A stretch of 46,240 nt of DNA, from NCBI RefSeq assembly GCF_001815935.1, contig NZ_KV823431.1, forward strand, positions 1 to 46,240, read 5' to 3'. The notes beneath the pieces were generated by a model. It did not search any database, was not told the origin of the DNA, and was given only the letters and a program-made list of their open reading frames with translations. Of this stretch, positions 31,475 to 40,104 are shown piece after piece (position 1 is the stretch's first letter; the number at the start of each line of letters is the position of its first letter). The DNA is from Corynebacterium sp. HMSC04H06. GTDB taxonomy: Bacteria; Actinomycetota; Actinomycetes; Mycobacteriales; Mycobacteriaceae. The position numbers and the translations under genes were made by a program.

Positions 31475-32298
31475 TACTGGGCGGTTCCTTTCTGGGCTTT
31501 ACCCGCGCGGGATACGGCGGAGATCACGGACAGCAGCGCCCACGTGACCAGGATGGTGATGAACGACAGCGCCGCGATGCCGCGCGGGTTAGTCCGGGAG
31601 ATTTCCACGATGAAAACGGGGAAGGTGTAGTGCAGCAGCAGGGAGGCCATGGCGAACTCGGCCAGCGTCATGGCAATGCACAACAAAGACGCCGAGAGCA
31701 TCGAGACCTTCAAATTAGGCAGGATGACGCGAAAGAGCGTGCTCCACTGGGAAGCCCCGAGCGAGGCCGAAGCAGAAAACAGGGTGCGGAGGTTCAGGGC
31801 TTTGACACCGGCATCGATAGCGCGATAGCACAGGGGCATCGCCGTGACGATGTAGAGCGGGACCAGGGACCACAGGGAGGTCAAAAAGCCGGGTGCCACC
31901 GCGCGGTAGAACTCGGAGACGCCGGACACCAGCGCGACCGCCGGGATGACGATGGGCAACACCGATAGCATCTCCGCGACCTTGGCCAGCTGCGGCGCCT
32001 TCAGATTCAAAAACACGATGGTCGGGACCAACAGGACCAGCATGCCGAGCGTGCTGGCCACGCACAGCAGGAGAGTATCGCGCAGGGCCGGCCAAGCACG
32101 GGGGTTCTCGAAGGCGCTGAAAAGCGGAGCGAAGGTAAAACCCTCACCGGGGCGGTTGAAGCCGAAAACCGCGGCCGCCAGCCACGGCGTGAAGAAGAGC
32201 ACCAGGGCGATGACGAAAATGGTGGGAACCAGCCAGCCTTGCTGCTTGTGCCGGCGGCGGGGCGGGTGGGACAGCTGGGGATCTATTGTGCTAACCAC
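31474..32298 (-). CDS. ABC transporter permease (second)
   Basis: A 274-residue inner-membrane permease of the CysW/PotC/ThiP-like type with six or more hydrophobic helices. The EAA loop, which contacts the ATPase, reads ASASLGASQWSTLFRVILPNL. It overlaps the first permease gene by 16 bp and meets the ATPase start at its stop, so translation is coupled throughout. The N-terminus is cytoplasmic and basic (RRRHKQQG). Confidence 0.9.
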   Translation of the reverse strand: MVSTIDPQLSHPPRRRHKQQGWLVPTIFVIALVLFFTPWLAAAVFGFNRPGEGFTFAPLFSAFENPRAWPALRDTLLLCVASTLGMLVLLVPTIVFLNLKAPQLAKVAEMLSVLPIVIPAVALVSGVSEFYRAVAPGFLTSLWSLVPLYIVTAMPLCYRAIDAGVKALNLRTLFSASASLGASQWSTLFRVILPNLKVSMLSASLLCIAMTLAEFAMASLLLHYTFPVFIVEISRTNPRGIAALSFITILVTWALLSVISAVSRAGKAQKGTAQ

Positions 32299-33206
32299 TT
32301 GTTACTCCTCCGCGTGAGAAAGAAACGCACCGCCATGGCGACAATGATGATCACCATCATCCACGTGACCATCGCGGCGGCCATTCCGGGGTTGAGCAAG
32401 ACGTTGCCGCTGATGAAGAAACCGATGATGATGGGCACCAAGTCCAGCGAGCCGCCGGCCAGCGCGTAGGCCGTGGCATAGGCCGCGAAGGCGTTGGCGA
32501 ACAGCAGCAGGACCGAGCCGAGGATGGACGGCCATAGCACGGGGACGGCCACGTCCTTGATGAACTGCCCGCGGGTCGCGCCCAGAGACGCCGCGGCGTC
32601 GTACCATTCCTTTTTCAGCCCGGCCATCGCCGGCAGCATCAAAATGGTCATCAGGGGCACCTGGAAATACAAGTACACCAGGCTCACGCCCCAGAAGTCC
32701 GTGATGGAAAACCACTCGCCGAACGAGGGCATGACCATGTTGATCGCGGTGGTCAGCAGGCCCTGCGTGCCCAGCAAGGCGATGAAGGCATACGCCAACT
32801 GCACGCCGCCCGACTGAGCCGCCAGGGCGGAAAAGCTATTGACCAGGCCAGGGAGCCACCGCGGCCCAGACGGGTTCGTCAGAGCCCACGCCACGATGAG
32901 CCCGAGCACGCCGCCGATAAGCGCGGTCAGTGCGGAGAGGTTGAAGGTCAGCGCGAAGGCCGGACGGTAGGCCTCGTCGATGGCTTCCGCCATGGTTGTC
33001 AGCGAGAAGCTCCCGTCTGGGGCCTGGAAGGCCCGCACCACGTTAGCCAAGATGGGAATGACAAGGAACGCCGCCATGAACGCGAGAAAGGGCAAAGCCC
33101 CCAACCAGCCGGTCACCTTGACCGAGGCGAAGCTGCGGGCCTTGGGCTCTCGCTCCGGCGGCTGCGGGGTACTCGCGTTTGCAGCCACGTCGAGAGAAGC
33201 AGTCAT
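32283..33206 (-). CDS. ABC transporter permease (first)
   Basis: A 307-residue permease of the PotB/CysU-like type, pairing with the next gene to form the membrane channel. About six helices follow a polar N-terminus (residues 1-30). The EAA-like loop reads AASLGATRGQFIKDVAVPVLWP. It follows the binding-protein gene directly (stop at 33207, start at 33206), in the order binding protein, permease, permease, ATPase. Confidence 0.9.
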   Translation of the reverse strand: MTASLDVAANASTPQPPEREPKARSFASVKVTGWLGALPFLAFMAAFLVIPILANVVRAFQAPDGSFSLTTMAEAIDEAYRPAFALTFNLSALTALIGGVLGLIVAWALTNPSGPRWLPGLVNSFSALAAQSGGVQLAYAFIALLGTQGLLTTAINMVMPSFGEWFSITDFWGVSLVYLYFQVPLMTILMLPAMAGLKKEWYDAAASLGATRGQFIKDVAVPVLWPSILGSVLLLFANAFAAYATAYALAGGSLDLVPIIIGFFISGNVLLNPGMAAAMVTWMMVIIIVAMAVRFFLTRRSNKWLAQ

Positions 33207-34343
33207 TTAATATTTCACCTTCTGCGACCATTCCTTCGCGATGGCCTCGTTAGCCTTATCGCCCTGCTCCGGAGTCGGCAGCTTGACCTTCTCCACGATC
33301 TTCGGATCCGGCAGCTTCGACAGCGCCTCGTCCGAGAGCTTGCCCTCCTCGGCCAGCTGGGTGAACCGCGCCGGGATGGCCCCGCCGCGAGCGTACTGCT
33401 CAGAGCCCTCGTCCGAGGTCAACCAGTCGATCCAGAGGCGACCGGCGTTCGGCTGCGGCGAGTTCTTGGTCACCGGCTGCGCGTAGTAGTTACCGAAGAC
33501 GCCGTCCTCCAAGACGGCCATCTCGAAGTTCACGCCGTCCTTTTCCAGCTGGTCTTCCACGCCCAGCCAGTTGTAGTTCCAGTCGAAGATGACCGAGGCC
33601 TCGCCGGTGGTGATGGCCGAGGCTGCATCGGAAACCGGCACGAGGTTGCCCAGCTCCGCCAGCTCGGCGAAGTAGTCGATACCCGGCTGGATATCATCCA
33701 GCGAGCCGCCGTTGGCTAGGGAAGCGGCGAAGACCGTAGCGATGCCGGAAGCGCCCTTGCGCGGATCCCCCGGCAGAGCAATCTTGCCCTTGTACTTCGG
33801 GTCCTTGAGGTCTTCGAAGCTGGTGGGTACGTCAGCGGCGTCCTTGTCGACGCCCACCGACAGCACACCGTAGTAGGCGCCTACCCACTTGCCATCCGGG
33901 TCCTTGAGCTCGTCTGGGATCTCGTCCCAGTGCGAGGGCTTATACTCTTCGATGAGGTCTTGCTGCTTGGCCGGGCCCGTGAACGAATAGCCGATATCCA
34001 GTACGTCCGGCTGGGAATCCTGGCCGCGCAGGTTCTTGACTGCCTCCAGCTCTTCTGCGGAAGACGCGTCCGGCGAATCCACGACGACGTCGACGCCGTA
34101 CTTCTTTTCAAACTCTTCGAAATGGCCCTTGTAGTTCGCCCAGGTTTCCGGGTAAGCGATGAGGCGGACCTCGCCCTCATCCTTGGCGAGGGAGGCGATC
34201 TCCTCGATGTTTTCACCAATCTGGGCGTCGTTGTCGCTGTCGCTGCCGCAGGCAACGAGCGAGGAGGAAGCTAGGGTAACGGCTGCGCCAATGCCGGCTA
34301 GGCGCAGCAGGGTTCGGCGTTTAAAAGACACTTTCACGGACAT
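33207..34343 (-). CDS. ABC transporter substrate-binding lipoprotein
   Basis: A 378-residue family 1 extracellular binding protein. The signal peptide has a basic start (FKRRTLLRLAG) and the lipobox LVAC, so it is anchored at the outer face of the membrane. The body reads EEFEKKYGVDVVVDSPDASS and later ITTGEASVIFDWNYNW, like binding proteins for iron, polyamines, sulfate or 2-aminoethylphosphonate. The ligand cannot be told. The ATG at 34343 is chosen over the longer frame because GAAAGG lies seven bases upstream and a proper signal peptide follows. It is the first gene of the operon. Confidence 0.88.
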   Translation of the reverse strand: MSVKVSFKRRTLLRLAGIGAAVTLASSSLVACGSDSDNDAQIGENIEEIASLAKDEGEVRLIAYPETWANYKGHFEEFEKKYGVDVVVDSPDASSAEELEAVKNLRGQDSQPDVLDIGYSFTGPAKQQDLIEEYKPSHWDEIPDELKDPDGKWVGAYYGVLSVGVDKDAADVPTSFEDLKDPKYKGKIALPGDPRKGASGIATVFAASLANGGSLDDIQPGIDYFAELAELGNLVPVSDAASAITTGEASVIFDWNYNWLGVEDQLEKDGVNFEMAVLEDGVFGNYYAQPVTKNSPQPNAGRLWIDWLTSDEGSEQYARGGAIPARFTQLAEEGKLSDEALSKLPDPKIVEKVKLPTPEQGDKANEAIAKEWSQKVKY

Positions 34344-34460
34344 GACGGAACCTTTCATGGGATGAAGACGTGCAGTAGGCAAATGCAAATGAGACAGAGA
34401 CGCGGGATGGCCCAACGCATCTGTGTAGTAGTCTCACACGCCTAGTTAGCCTGCAGGTTC

Positions 34461-34474
34461 CGTTCACATGAACG
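34461..34474. promoter_or_regulatory. Palindrome between the importer operon and the HAD gene
   Basis: CGTTCACATGAACG is symmetric at 12 of 14 positions and stands in the 236-bp divergent promoter region. It could be the operator of the GntR-type regulator encoded next to the HAD gene. On the HAD side TAGAAT (34534-34539) is a good -10 box. Confidence 0.4.
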
Positions 34475-34579
34475 TCGGCCAAATCTCTTTTAGTACCTTT
34501 AACTAACTGTTCCGCACCTTTTGGCCTTTGCCTTAGAATGCGAAGAAATGTCCACGAAACACTTATGAACAGGGCGTTT

Positions 34580-35251
34580 ATGCAACAAAGTGAAGTCTGC
34601 CGGCGTACGGAAGCGGTCTTATTCGACTTCAACGGAACGTTAAGCGATGATGAGACCATTCTGGAGCGCTCCTACGCCCAGGCGCTGGAAAACGCCGAGC
34701 TCGCCCCGCTCGGTCCCGGCGAATACGCGGCGTGTTTGGGTAAATCCGAACCCGAGATTGCCCGTGACATCTTGACGCCCCGCCACGCCACTGACCGGTA
34801 CACGGAGTTCCTCGCCGCGGTGGGTGCGGCTTATGCGCAGCTGAGTTGGCGCGCGGGGTGCATCGATAAGCAAACGGTGGAGTTCGTTCGGAGCTTGAAA
34901 GGGCAAGGCTACCCCTTAGGGATCGTAACGGGCACCCTGCGTCAGATGATCATGCCGGCCGTGCGGGACAACGGGCTGGAGGATCACCTCGACGTCATCG
35001 TCACCATCGAAGACGTCGCCCACGGTAAACCCGCACCCGATGGTTACCTCCAGGCGGCCGCAGTGCTGGGGGTAGAGCCCGGTGCGGTACTGGCTTTTGA
35101 GGATTCCCGCGCCGGAGTGGAATCCGCTCGTTCGGCCGGCATGTCGGTGGTGGGGATAGGGCCGAACACCGGTGAGTCCAGCGCCCTAGTGGCTCGTTTT
35201 CCCGATATGCGCAGCGCCGCCGCGTCCCTGATGCGTGTGCTTAGGAAGTAA
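34580..35251 (+). CDS. HAD-superfamily hydrolase with Asn in motif I
   Basis: A HAD subfamily IA hydrolase of about 223 residues. Motif I is DFNGT (Asp16 and Asn18), motif II is VTGT, motif III is the Lys of GKPAPDGY, and motif IV is EDSRAG. The second Asp of motif I, the usual acid/base of phosphatases, is Asn. A helical cap lies between motifs I and II (about 25-95). The ATG at 34580 follows AGGG; ATGs at 34565 and 34538 are possible, but TAGAAT at 34534-34539 looks like a -10 box and excludes the first of these. It faces the importer operon across a shared promoter region, which points to a joint role in using a phospho-compound. Confidence 0.82.
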   Translation: MQQSEVCRRTEAVLFDFNGTLSDDETILERSYAQALENAELAPLGPGEYAACLGKSEPEIARDILTPRHATDRYTEFLAAVGAAYAQLSWRAGCIDKQTVEFVRSLKGQGYPLGIVTGTLRQMIMPAVRDNGLEDHLDVIVTIEDVAHGKPAPDGYLQAAAVLGVEPGAVLAFEDSRAGVESARSAGMSVVGIGPNTGESSALVARFPDMRSAAASLMRVLRK

Positions 35252-35960
35252 AGACCTGGATCTGCGCGAGATCGGAACGCAGGGTGTCTTCCGAATACTC
35301 GACGGGGAGTTGCTCGGCGTCTAGTGCGGTCCGCTTAATCCGCAGCAAGAGGTGGCCGGCGGGCACCTTCAGCAGCTCGCGCTCCGTGCGGTTGGGATCG
35401 TGCGGCAAGACGACCTCGGTCTTGGCCGCAGGTGGGTGGCCGTAGTGTTGGCCTAGCAACTCGTAGAGGGAACCTTCCAGGTCGTGGTCGAGAAGATCCG
35501 GGAACACCGTTACTGGGAAGAAGGAGTTCTCCAGCAACAGCGGGGTGCCGTCCACCGACCGAAGGCGCACCACCTGGAAAGCAAAGCTGCCCGGATCCAG
35601 GCTTAAGGGTTGGCGCACCCGCTCTGGGGCCAAGATGAGCTCGCGGCGCAAGACCTGTGAAGTGACCGACATCCCCCGGGCGCGCAGCTGGGGGAGGAAG
35701 CCCCCCAGGCGGTTGAGCTGCACCAACGGCGGGATGGTGGTGACGAAGGTGCCGCCGCCGCGGCCGCGCCGGCGCTCGACCAGCCCGTCCTGTTCCAGGA
35801 CCTGCAGCGCGTGCCGGACGGTGATGCGCGATACCGCGTACTTGACAACCAGGACTCGCTCGGCCGGCAGGCGGTCCCCGGGGCGCAGCTGTCCTCGCTC
35901 GATCGCGCGGCGCAGCTCGTCAGCAATGCGCTGGTAGGTGGGGAGCGAAGCGAAGCCCAT
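35241..35960 (-). CDS. GntR/HutC-type transcription regulator
   Basis: A 239-residue regulator. The winged helix-turn-helix is at about residues 5-70 (YQRIADELRRAIERGQLRPG, then VSRITVRHALQVLEQDGLVERRRG). A UTRA effector-binding domain follows (about 85-230), ending RSDLAQIQVF. PhnF-type members of this family respond to phosphonates or phosphate esters, others to sugars or histidine derivatives. The gene converges with the HAD gene and overlaps its 3' end by 11 bp. It is the obvious candidate to control the importer operon and the HAD gene. Confidence 0.88.
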   Translation of the reverse strand: MGFASLPTYQRIADELRRAIERGQLRPGDRLPAERVLVVKYAVSRITVRHALQVLEQDGLVERRRGRGGGTFVTTIPPLVQLNRLGGFLPQLRARGMSVTSQVLRRELILAPERVRQPLSLDPGSFAFQVVRLRSVDGTPLLLENSFFPVTVFPDLLDHDLEGSLYELLGQHYGHPPAAKTEVVLPHDPNRTERELLKVPAGHLLLRIKRTALDAEQLPVEYSEDTLRSDLAQIQVFTS

Positions 35961-36010
35961 AGGTTTCAGGGTAGACGATGCGCGTAGGGGGCTGTTCTGT
36001 GTGCAGGTGG

Positions 36011-36080
36011 TGAGAGTTCCGGCCGAGTAGTTTTGCTCTGGGAGACGGACTTGGCAGGCAAAAGTCGGCAGGAACTCTCA
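36011..36080. repeat. GAGAGTTCC-type hairpin, copy 3
   Basis: The left arm TGAGAGTTCCGGCCGA with a following TTTTGC pairs with the right arm at 36058-36080, whose complement reads TGAGAGTTCCTGCCGACTTTTGC. It lies between the GntR gene start and the stop of the next minus-strand gene. Confidence 0.75.
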
Positions 36081-36091
36081 TGTGGGGAAGG

Positions 36092-36766
36092 CTAGTGCTT
36101 GTCGTCGACGGTGGGGATGACGGAGGTGTCGTCGCTGGCCGGGGCCTGCTGGTGGTAGACGTGCTTGTTCAGGGTGGTCGGCTGAGTAGGCGCGGTAGGT
36201 TGCGCTTGGGGAGTGCTGGCCGTGGCGGAGCAGGGGGAGGCGCTGGCCGGGGTGGCAGCCGGGGCGTCGGCTGGTGCGGCGTACTGGTCCGCGGGCTCCT
36301 TTTTCTTGCCCAGCTTCGACCAGATGGGGTTCAGTCCGGGCATGAACCAGACCAGGGCGGCGACGAGAAGGGCGATGATGATGCCGCCGAGCACGTCGTG
36401 CTCGGGTGGGATGAACCAGAAGCCGGCGGCAATTAGCACACCGATGACCGCGATGAAAAGTGGCAGGAGCAGGCCTAGGTTGAGGCGGCGGGCGGTGCGG
36501 TATTCCACCCAGTCCTCGCCAGGGAAGCGGCTGCGAGCCTGGGCGCGGATGCGGCGGTTGGTCTTCGTTGTCTCGATGATGCAGGCGGCGAGTGCTAAGA
36601 CGAGGCCGACGGCGGCGACGATGATATCGCCCACCACGGCGCCGTAGGCCATCACCGCGAAGGCCACCGCGAGGGCGAGCCGCTCCGTCCCTGAAAGGGG
36701 GAGTCCTTCATGTGGATCCACGTCTGGGTACAGCGTGGAGAACGCTGATTCATTCCGCAAGGTCAT
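36092..36766 (-). CDS. Hypothetical four-helix membrane protein
   Basis: A 224-residue protein of unknown function. It has two pairs of hydrophobic segments (about 28-45 and 48-65; then 98-116 and 124-142), separated by a basic cytoplasmic loop (KTNRRIRAQARSRFPGEDW). The C-terminal 75 residues are low-complexity and rich in Ala, Pro, Thr and Gln. It is divergent from htaA. Corynebacterial genomes often carry a membrane protein of this sort beside the heme locus, but I recognise no named family. The start is ATG at 36766. Confidence 0.75.
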   Translation of the reverse strand: MTLRNESAFSTLYPDVDPHEGLPLSGTERLALAVAFAVMAYGAVVGDIIVAAVGLVLALAACIIETTKTNRRIRAQARSRFPGEDWVEYRTARRLNLGLLLPLFIAVIGVLIAAGFWFIPPEHDVLGGIIIALLVAALVWFMPGLNPIWSKLGKKKEPADQYAAPADAPAATPASASPCSATASTPQAQPTAPTQPTTLNKHVYHQQAPASDDTSVIPTVDDKH

Positions 36767-36878
36767 GCTGCTTTACCTCACTGTATCTCTCGGTGCAGCG
36801 TGGGTCGCACGGGCCCACCGTGACAAATTTAAACAAAGGGGAGTCTACCCTAATGAAAAATCGTGTGCTAGTTTCCTT

Positions 36879-36897
36879 TTAGGACTGCCTTACCTTG
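36879..36897. promoter_or_regulatory. DtxR-like iron box upstream of htaA
   Basis: TTAGGACTGCCTTACCTTG matches the 19-bp DtxR consensus at about 12 positions, with the outer TTAGG and ACCT halves well kept. It lies about 100 bp before htaA. The region 36767-36994 holds no gene. TACAAT near 36921 is a possible -10 box, so repressor bound at the box would overlap the promoter. Confidence 0.6.
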
Positions 36898-36994
36898 TGA
36901 AGCGTAGGCTACATTAAATTTACAATGTGTGGCCTGACGTGCGGATTAGGCAGCAAGAGTCTCTCTGAAGTTTCTGTACGTAGCTAGGATCTGT

Positions 36995-38977
36995 ATGTCC
37001 CTTTCACTGCGCGGGATCACCCGCTTGTTCTCGTTCCGTACCTCCGCCGCGGTGGCCGCCGCCGGTGCCTTGGCCTTCGCGCCGGCCGCAGCGTTTACCG
37101 TCGCCACGCCCGCGGCCCACGCCGCGGGCACCTGCGAGTTCAACTGGGGTATCAAGCAAAGCTACCGCGCCTACATCCAGGGCAACGTCGCTAAAGGCGG
37201 CTGGGGCGGCGACGGCATCGGCTTCACGGGTAGCGAGACTGGCGACGACGGCGCGTTCCAGTTCAAGCCGAAGAAGCCGCAGGTAGACGGGGATGCCGTC
37301 ACGGTTCCGCTGAACGGCGTGCTGCATTTCAACGGCCACAACTACGGCGGTGACGACCTGCTGGACATGACCCTGTCCGACTGGAAGGTACGCGCCCAGG
37401 GCAACACCGCTGACATCATGGTCGACTACGTCTCCTACGAGTCCGACATGGTGGATACCTCCAAGCGCGGCGACAAGATCACCGGCGACGACGAGGTCAT
37501 CGCCACCATCAACCTGGACAGCCCGTTCAATCCGGATTCCGGCGCGGTGGATCTGTCGGGCTCGACCACCCTGACCCAGGGAGGCAACCGCCTGTTTTTG
37601 GCCTACGATCCCGGCACCCCAATGGATCCGACGAGCGGCGGGGCGGCGCTGGACGGCAGCTGCGGCTCCGAGTCTGGGCCGGGCAGCGACTCCGGCTCGG
37701 GCAACAAGCGCACGCTGACCACCATCAGCGGCAACTTCACCGGCTTCAACAAGCAGGTCATGGACATCCTGTCCGAGACCAACGACACCATGAACGCCCT
37801 GACCACGTTCATGGGCAATACCCAGGCCTTCCTGGACGAGTACGAGTCCTTCACCAACCGCGGTGGGAAGAGCGGATCTGGCTCTGGCTCGGGTACGACT
37901 TCGGGCACGACCTCCGGCACGAAGTCGGGTAGCACGTCGGGCGCGACCTCGGGGTCTAAGTCTGGTTCTAATTCTGGGTCGAACTCTGGGCCCAACTCGG
38001 CCTCCGGCGGCAAGACTTCTGGCGGCACGACCTCTGGCGGTTCCGGTTCCAAGTCTGGGTCTACGTCTGGCACTGGATCCGGCTCTGGCGCAGGGGCCGG
38101 CTCGACCGGCGGCAGTGCTGCCGGCGGCTCTGGCGGCTCGGACGTGAAGTGCGAGGCCGTGAAGGCCGTGGAGAGCGCGGAAGCGGCGTGGGCGCTGAAG
38201 GAATCCTTCCAGTCCTATATCACCGGGTCCATCGCCAAGGGCAAGTGGGACTTGAGCGGCGTGGGCTACGAGGGTGGCGAGTACCGCTTCACCGGCAACG
38301 GCGGCAACGTGGACACCGACTCTCAGCAAGGCACCATCATCTACGGCGGATCCATGCAGTTCACGGGTCACAACGGCATTCTGGACCTGAACATTGCCAA
38401 CCCGGAGATCCAGTTCAACGGTAACGGCGGCCAACTGGTGGCGGACGTGCGCTCGTCCAACATGGAGGGCGAGAAGATCGACTTCGGGCGCACCGCGCTG
38501 GGCGAGCTGAACTTCTCTGACCTCAACGTGACCGATAGCTCCGTATCCGGCAGTGCGACCGTCCTGCTGACCAACGACGGTTCCAAGGCCTTCGCCGAGT
38601 TTTACGACCCGGGCACCGAGCTGGCCCCGCTGTCCTTTAGCGCCCAGCTGGGTGGCGCCGGCGACTGCGACGGTGTCGGCGGCACCGCGGCCTCCGGCTC
38701 GAGCTCCGGGTCTGGGTCTACCGGCGGATCGGCCGCGGCGCGCAGCGCAGGGGCGGCGAAGCTGGCCGAGCGCAACGGCGGCTTCAGCTCCAGCACGGGT
38801 GCCGACGGCGAGAATTCTTCCGCCGGCTACGAGGACGGATCCGGCAATTTCAAGATTAAGTCGGCCGCGGCGGGTGGCGCCGGTAGCGATGCCACCACCT
38901 ACCTGCTGCTGTTGATCGCGGGCGTGGTAGTGGCCGGTGGCAGCATCGGCCGCCTGGCGGCCAGCAACCCGTCCTAG
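36995..38977 (+). CDS. htaA: Surface heme-binding protein with two HtaA domains
   Basis: First protein of the heme relay. The 660-residue protein has a signal peptide (about 1-43, ending AAHA) and a first HtaA domain at about 46-225 with Tyr60 (SYRAYIQG), His115 (FNGHN) and Tyr204 (AYDPG). A Ser/Gly/Thr-rich linker follows (about 291-382), then a second HtaA domain at about 385-555 with Tyr408 (SFQSYI), His459 (FTGHN) and Tyr537 (FYDPG), and a C-terminal membrane anchor (about 632-655). The Tyr-His-Tyr pattern is the heme site known for HtaA in C. diphtheriae. hmuT follows 35 bp on. Iron control is expected from the upstream DtxR-like box. Confidence 0.93.
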   Translation: MSLSLRGITRLFSFRTSAAVAAAGALAFAPAAAFTVATPAAHAAGTCEFNWGIKQSYRAYIQGNVAKGGWGGDGIGFTGSETGDDGAFQFKPKKPQVDGDAVTVPLNGVLHFNGHNYGGDDLLDMTLSDWKVRAQGNTADIMVDYVSYESDMVDTSKRGDKITGDDEVIATINLDSPFNPDSGAVDLSGSTTLTQGGNRLFLAYDPGTPMDPTSGGAALDGSCGSESGPGSDSGSGNKRTLTTISGNFTGFNKQVMDILSETNDTMNALTTFMGNTQAFLDEYESFTNRGGKSGSGSGSGTTSGTTSGTKSGSTSGATSGSKSGSNSGSNSGPNSASGGKTSGGTTSGGSGSKSGSTSGTGSGSGAGAGSTGGSAAGGSGGSDVKCEAVKAVESAEAAWALKESFQSYITGSIAKGKWDLSGVGYEGGEYRFTGNGGNVDTDSQQGTIIYGGSMQFTGHNGILDLNIANPEIQFNGNGGQLVADVRSSNMEGEKIDFGRTALGELNFSDLNVTDSSVSGSATVLLTNDGSKAFAEFYDPGTELAPLSFSAQLGGAGDCDGVGGTAASGSSSGSGSTGGSAAARSAGAAKLAERNGGFSSSTGADGENSSAGYEDGSGNFKIKSAAAGGAGSDATTYLLLLIAGVVVAGGSIGRLAASNPS

Positions 38978-39012
38978 GTTAAACCTCCCATAGAGTAAGA
39001 AAGCAAGATCCA

Positions 39013-40104
39013 ATGTTCTATACTCTGCACCGCTCAGCGCGGGTGTGCATCCTGGCGTTTGTCGCGCTGCTGTGCGCGGTCAGCCTGGCCGCCTGCGGCG
39101 TCCAGGGCGCTTACGAGTCCAGCGGAGACGCCGCCCTGCGCGACGAGCTGAAAAGCTCCGGTGACCCGCAAGACCCCCGCACCTTCGAGGGCGTTAGCGA
39201 GGTCAAGGATTTCCAAGATGTGGAGCCGGTCAATGACAACCCGTCGCCGGCGCTGCCGGTAGAGCTTACCGATGCCGACGGCTACGACGTCACCGTGGAC
39301 AACGTAGACCGCATCCTCGGGCTCGACCTGTACGGCACCTACACCAAGACGCTGACCGGCCTGGGGCTGGCCGATAACATCGTGGGCCGCACGGTCTCCT
39401 CCACCGAGGACATCCTGGCCGACCGGCCCGTGGTCACCCAGGGAGGGCACAACATCAACGTCGAGGCGGTGCTCTCGCTGGAGCCGACCCTGGTGATTGT
39501 GGACCACTCCATCGGTCCGCAGGACGCCATCGATCAGATCCGCGCGGCCGGCGTGACCACTGTGGTCATGGAGCCGACCCGCACCATCGACTCCGTGGCC
39601 GAGGACATCAGCACCCTCGGCGCCGTGGTGGGCCTAAGCGAGGACGCCGAGGAACTGGCGCAGCGCTCGGTCGAAGAGATCGAGCTGGACAAGGAGGCCA
39701 TCGCCGACATGGCTCCGGAGGATCCCATGCGCGTGGCGTTCCTCTACGCCCGCGGCAACGGCGGCGTGTTCTTCATCATGGGCGACGGCACCGGCGCGAA
39801 AGACCTCATCGAGGGCGTCGGTGCGGTGGACCTGGCCACGGAGAACAACCTGTCCTATATCGAGCCCGCCAACGCGGAAGCGCTCGCCCGGTTAAACCCG
39901 GACGCGTTCATCATGATGACGGGCGGGTTGGAGTCGACGGGTGGCATCGACGGCCTGCTGGAACGCCCCGGCGTTGCGCAGACCACGGCGGGCCAAAAAC
40001 GCCGGGTCATCACCATCCCGGACGGACAATCCCTAGCGTTCGGCCCGATGACCGGACAGACCCTATTGCGGACGGCACAGGCGTTGTATGACCCACAAGA
40101 TTAA
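39013..40104 (+). CDS. hmuT: Heme-binding lipoprotein of the HmuTUV importer
   Basis: A 363-residue substrate-binding lipoprotein. The lipobox LAAC has Cys28. The body is a class III (helical hinge) periplasmic-binding fold: NVDRILGLDLYGTYTKTLTG, then SLEPTLVIVDHS. His146 (GGHNINVEA) and Tyr245 (FLYARGNGG) match the two axial heme ligands described for HmuT of C. diphtheriae. It accepts heme from HtaA-type proteins and gives it to HmuUV. The stop overlaps the hmuU start by 17 bp. Confidence 0.94.
   Translation: MFYTLHRSARVCILAFVALLCAVSLAACGVQGAYESSGDAALRDELKSSGDPQDPRTFEGVSEVKDFQDVEPVNDNPSPALPVELTDADGYDVTVDNVDRILGLDLYGTYTKTLTGLGLADNIVGRTVSSTEDILADRPVVTQGGHNINVEAVLSLEPTLVIVDHSIGPQDAIDQIRAAGVTTVVMEPTRTIDSVAEDISTLGAVVGLSEDAEELAQRSVEEIELDKEAIADMAPEDPMRVAFLYARGNGGVFFIMGDGTGAKDLIEGVGAVDLATENNLSYIEPANAEALARLNPDAFIMMTGGLESTGGIDGLLERPGVAQTTAGQKRRVITIPDGQSLAFGPMTGQTLLRTAQALYDPQD

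Noticed and set aside
37866..38142. Possible CRISPR or minisatellite in the htaA gene
   Set aside because: There is no regular repeat-spacer pattern. It codes in frame for a Ser/Gly/Thr linker.
38976..38988. AGGTTAAACCT palindrome between htaA and hmuT as a DtxR box
   Set aside because: The half-sites are too close to fit the 19-bp DtxR site and the gap is only 35 bp within an operon.
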